The notes below the pieces were generated by a model. It was not told where the DNA came from. It saw only the letters and a list, made by a program, of their open reading frames with translations, and searched no databases. From a virus: a DNA stretch of 21,304 bases. Positions 20,217 through 21,304 of the stretch are shown here, one piece after another (position 1 is the stretch's first letter; every line of letters starts with the position of its first letter). The stretch spans positions 1-21,304 of IMG/VR virus record IMGVR_UViG_3300013111_000300. One strand, given 5' to 3'. The position numbers and the translations under genes were made by a program.

Positions 20217-20485
20217 AGGGTTCGAAATCCGGCGGGCAAGTAGTCCTCTGCAACAAGTGTCTCGATGGGCCAGAATTATGCGAAATCTGCCCGTTCCGAA
20301 ATCTCAGGCCGTGGATGTTTCGGATGATGAAATTATACGCCAGGGTGAAGCGGTGGAATGCTCTACCGTTCCAGGGTGGAATACACGACCAGAGTCCGTT
20401 CGAACTGTATTGCCTCGACATCGTGCAGGAGGAAGCGGACGAAATGCACAGGATCGAAATGGAGCGGATCAAATATAGGAGATAA
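19755..20485 (+). CDS. Tail assembly chaperone, frameshifted long form (gpGT-like)
   Basis: Reading frame 0 to the TTC codon at 20190-20192 (146 codons) and then slipping one base back at AAATTTC gives a 243-residue product ending at TAA 20483-20485. The added 97 residues start REIAREWLEG and contain CNKC-x6-CEIC (fusion residues 166-179), a likely four-cysteine zinc knuckle. Helical, charged segments follow, up to the YRR end. In lambda the long form binds the tape measure while the short form assists tail shaft building. The tape measure start follows four bases after its stop, which fits this role. The frameshift is strongly supported by frame continuity; it is not experimentally shown. 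Confidence 0.78.
20186..20192 (+). promoter_or_regulatory. Programmed -1 frameshift site (slippery heptamer)
   Basis: In the chaperone frame the codons read GAA AAT TTC, so AAATTTC forms a perfect X-XXY-YYZ heptamer (A-AAT-TTC). After a -1 slip the frame stays open for 97 codons. A GCCCG (20201-20205) / CGGGC (20233-20237) pair begins eight bases downstream, where a stimulatory stem would lie, but it is short and has a long loop. Use in this place is a conserved feature of long-tailed phages. Confidence 0.82.
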
Positions 20486-20488
20486 CCG

Positions 20489-21304
20489 GTGCCGTTTGGC
20501 GACGTGACAAAAGACGTGACTATCACGATGAAAATGCTCAACCGGCTCAAGCCGGGCGTTCGTGATGGCAAAGGCGACCTCAAGGACTTAGAGCGTCAGG
20601 CTGAACGGTCATCGAAAGAGATTGACAGCGACTTCAAAAAGGCGTCGAGAGGCATATCGGGGTCGTTCGGTTCAATGAAAACGGCGGGCGTCGCGGCGTT
20701 TGCGGCTATCGGCGCGGCTACTGCGGCGGCTACCGGGATCGCTTGGAAAGCGGTTGAGGCGGCAAATGAACAGGAACGGGCCGAGGTTCAGCTTGCGGCG
20801 GTATTGGAGTCAACGGGTCATGCAGCAGGGGTGACTGCTGATGATATGAAACTGCTTGCAGCGGAACTTCAGAAAGTCACTACTTATGGTGATGAGACAA
20901 TTATCGCCGCTGAAAATATCCTGCTCACATTTAAACAAATCGGCAAAGAGGTTTTACCTGACACGATAGAGGTCGTTCTGGATATGGCGACAGCCCTCGG
21001 GACTGACTTGAAAAGCCAAGCGATACAGGTCGGCAAGGCATTGAACGATCCGGTAGAGGGACTGTCCGCGCTTCAACGTGCTGGCGTAACATTCACCGAA
21101 AGCCAGAAAGAAGTAATTCAGTCGCTGGTAGACACCGGCAACGTAGCGGATGCGCAACGGTTAATTCTCAAGGAACTTGAAACAGAGTTCGGCGGCTCTG
21201 CCCGTGCCCTCACGCTTACAGCGCAAGGTGAGATTTCACAGATCCAGAACATGATCGGCGACGGGATGGAGGTTGCCGGTAAGATAATGCTCGCCAGGTT
21301 CTCG
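20489..21304 (+). CDS. Tail tape measure protein (partial)
   Basis: The frame is open to the right edge, giving the first 272 residues of a much longer protein. It starts with GTG at 20489-20491, four bases after the chaperone stop, with AGGAG at 20477-20481. After a charged N-terminus come a hydrophobic alanine-rich segment (AGVAAFAAIGAATAAATGIAW) and then LNDPVEGLSALQRAGVTFTESQ, a classic tape measure motif. The protein sets tail length and is ejected with DNA. The remainder, including any lytic domain, lies outside the window. Confidence 0.92.
   Translation, partial: MPFGDVTKDVTITMKMLNRLKPGVRDGKGDLKDLERQAERSSKEIDSDFKKASRGISGSFGSMKTAGVAAFAAIGAATAAATGIAWKAVEAANEQERAEVQLAAVLESTGHAAGVTADDMKLLAAELQKVTTYGDETIIAAENILLTFKQIGKEVLPDTIEVVLDMATALGTDLKSQAIQVGKALNDPVEGLSALQRAGVTFTESQKEVIQSLVDTGNVADAQRLILKELETEFGGSARALTLTAQGEISQIQNMIGDGMEVAGKIMLARFS

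Noticed and set aside
20179-20478. Plus-strand open frame from an ATG near the end of the chaperone gene
   Set aside because: It is in the +1 frame, has low-complexity Arg/Ser/Pro composition, and its GGAGG abuts the ATG. The -1 frame over the same bases gives a better protein reached through a slippery site.
1-21304. tRNA genes, CRISPR arrays, insertion sequences
   Set aside because: I saw no cloverleaf-type sequences, no regularly spaced repeats with spacers, and no transposase or terminal inverted repeats by eye; a dedicated scan could still find a degenerate one.

Overview
This window is a continuous segment of a tailed double-stranded DNA phage or prophage with a siphovirus-type gene order. 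Bacterial signals are clear: most genes have AGGAG-type ribosome binding sites, stop and start codons commonly overlap as ATGA, GTGA or TAATG, and the three promoters I can see fit the sigma-70 form. No host gene, tRNA, rRNA, CRISPR array or insertion sequence is visible. I cannot name the host from the sequence. Base composition is moderately GC-rich in the structural arm and lower in the replication and regulatory parts.

Left arm (1-6413, minus strand): one tightly packed leftward operon starts at a near-consensus promoter at 6581-6609. In transcription order it encodes an unknown 109-residue protein, a RecB/AddB-like iron-sulfur nuclease, two very small overlapping ORFs, a phage ssDNA-binding protein, two ribbon-helix-helix-like small proteins, a YubB/DUF1281-type protein, a RuvC-like RNase H-fold protein and a two-segment membrane protein. 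It continues with unknown and cysteine-rich small proteins, a minimal tyrosine recombinase, two more small ORFs and a Lar-like zinc protein that runs off the left edge. It looks like a recombination, replication-support and host-takeover module.

Centre (6414-8668): a divergent control region has two opposing promoters on either side of tandem AAAGTAAA repeats. Rightward lie a ribbon-helix-helix protein and a D5/P4-type SF3 helicase. A 328-base gap with more copies of the same repeat follows and ends in a strong promoter whose -10 box lies inside a perfect 16-bp palindrome.

Right arm (8669-21304, plus strand): this late operon opens with a sulfotransferase and a ParB-methyltransferase fusion. 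It then runs through small and large terminase, a portal-MuF fusion, a small membrane coiled-coil protein, a prohead protease with a nested scaffold start, a lambda gpD-like decoration protein, major capsid, head-tail connector, virion morphogenesis protein, tail terminator, tail tube, a tail assembly chaperone with a -1 frameshift product, and the start of the tape measure, cut by the window edge. Terminase and portal package DNA into a shell built by capsid, scaffold/protease and decoration protein. The connector and terminator proteins join it to a non-contractile or unclassified long tail. Lysis, tail-tip and repressor genes are not in this window.

The most unusual points are the sulfotransferase at the head of the late operon, the repeat set around the helicase, the palindromic late promoter, the AAATTTC frameshift to a zinc-ribbon-bearing chaperone extension, and the internal scaffold start.
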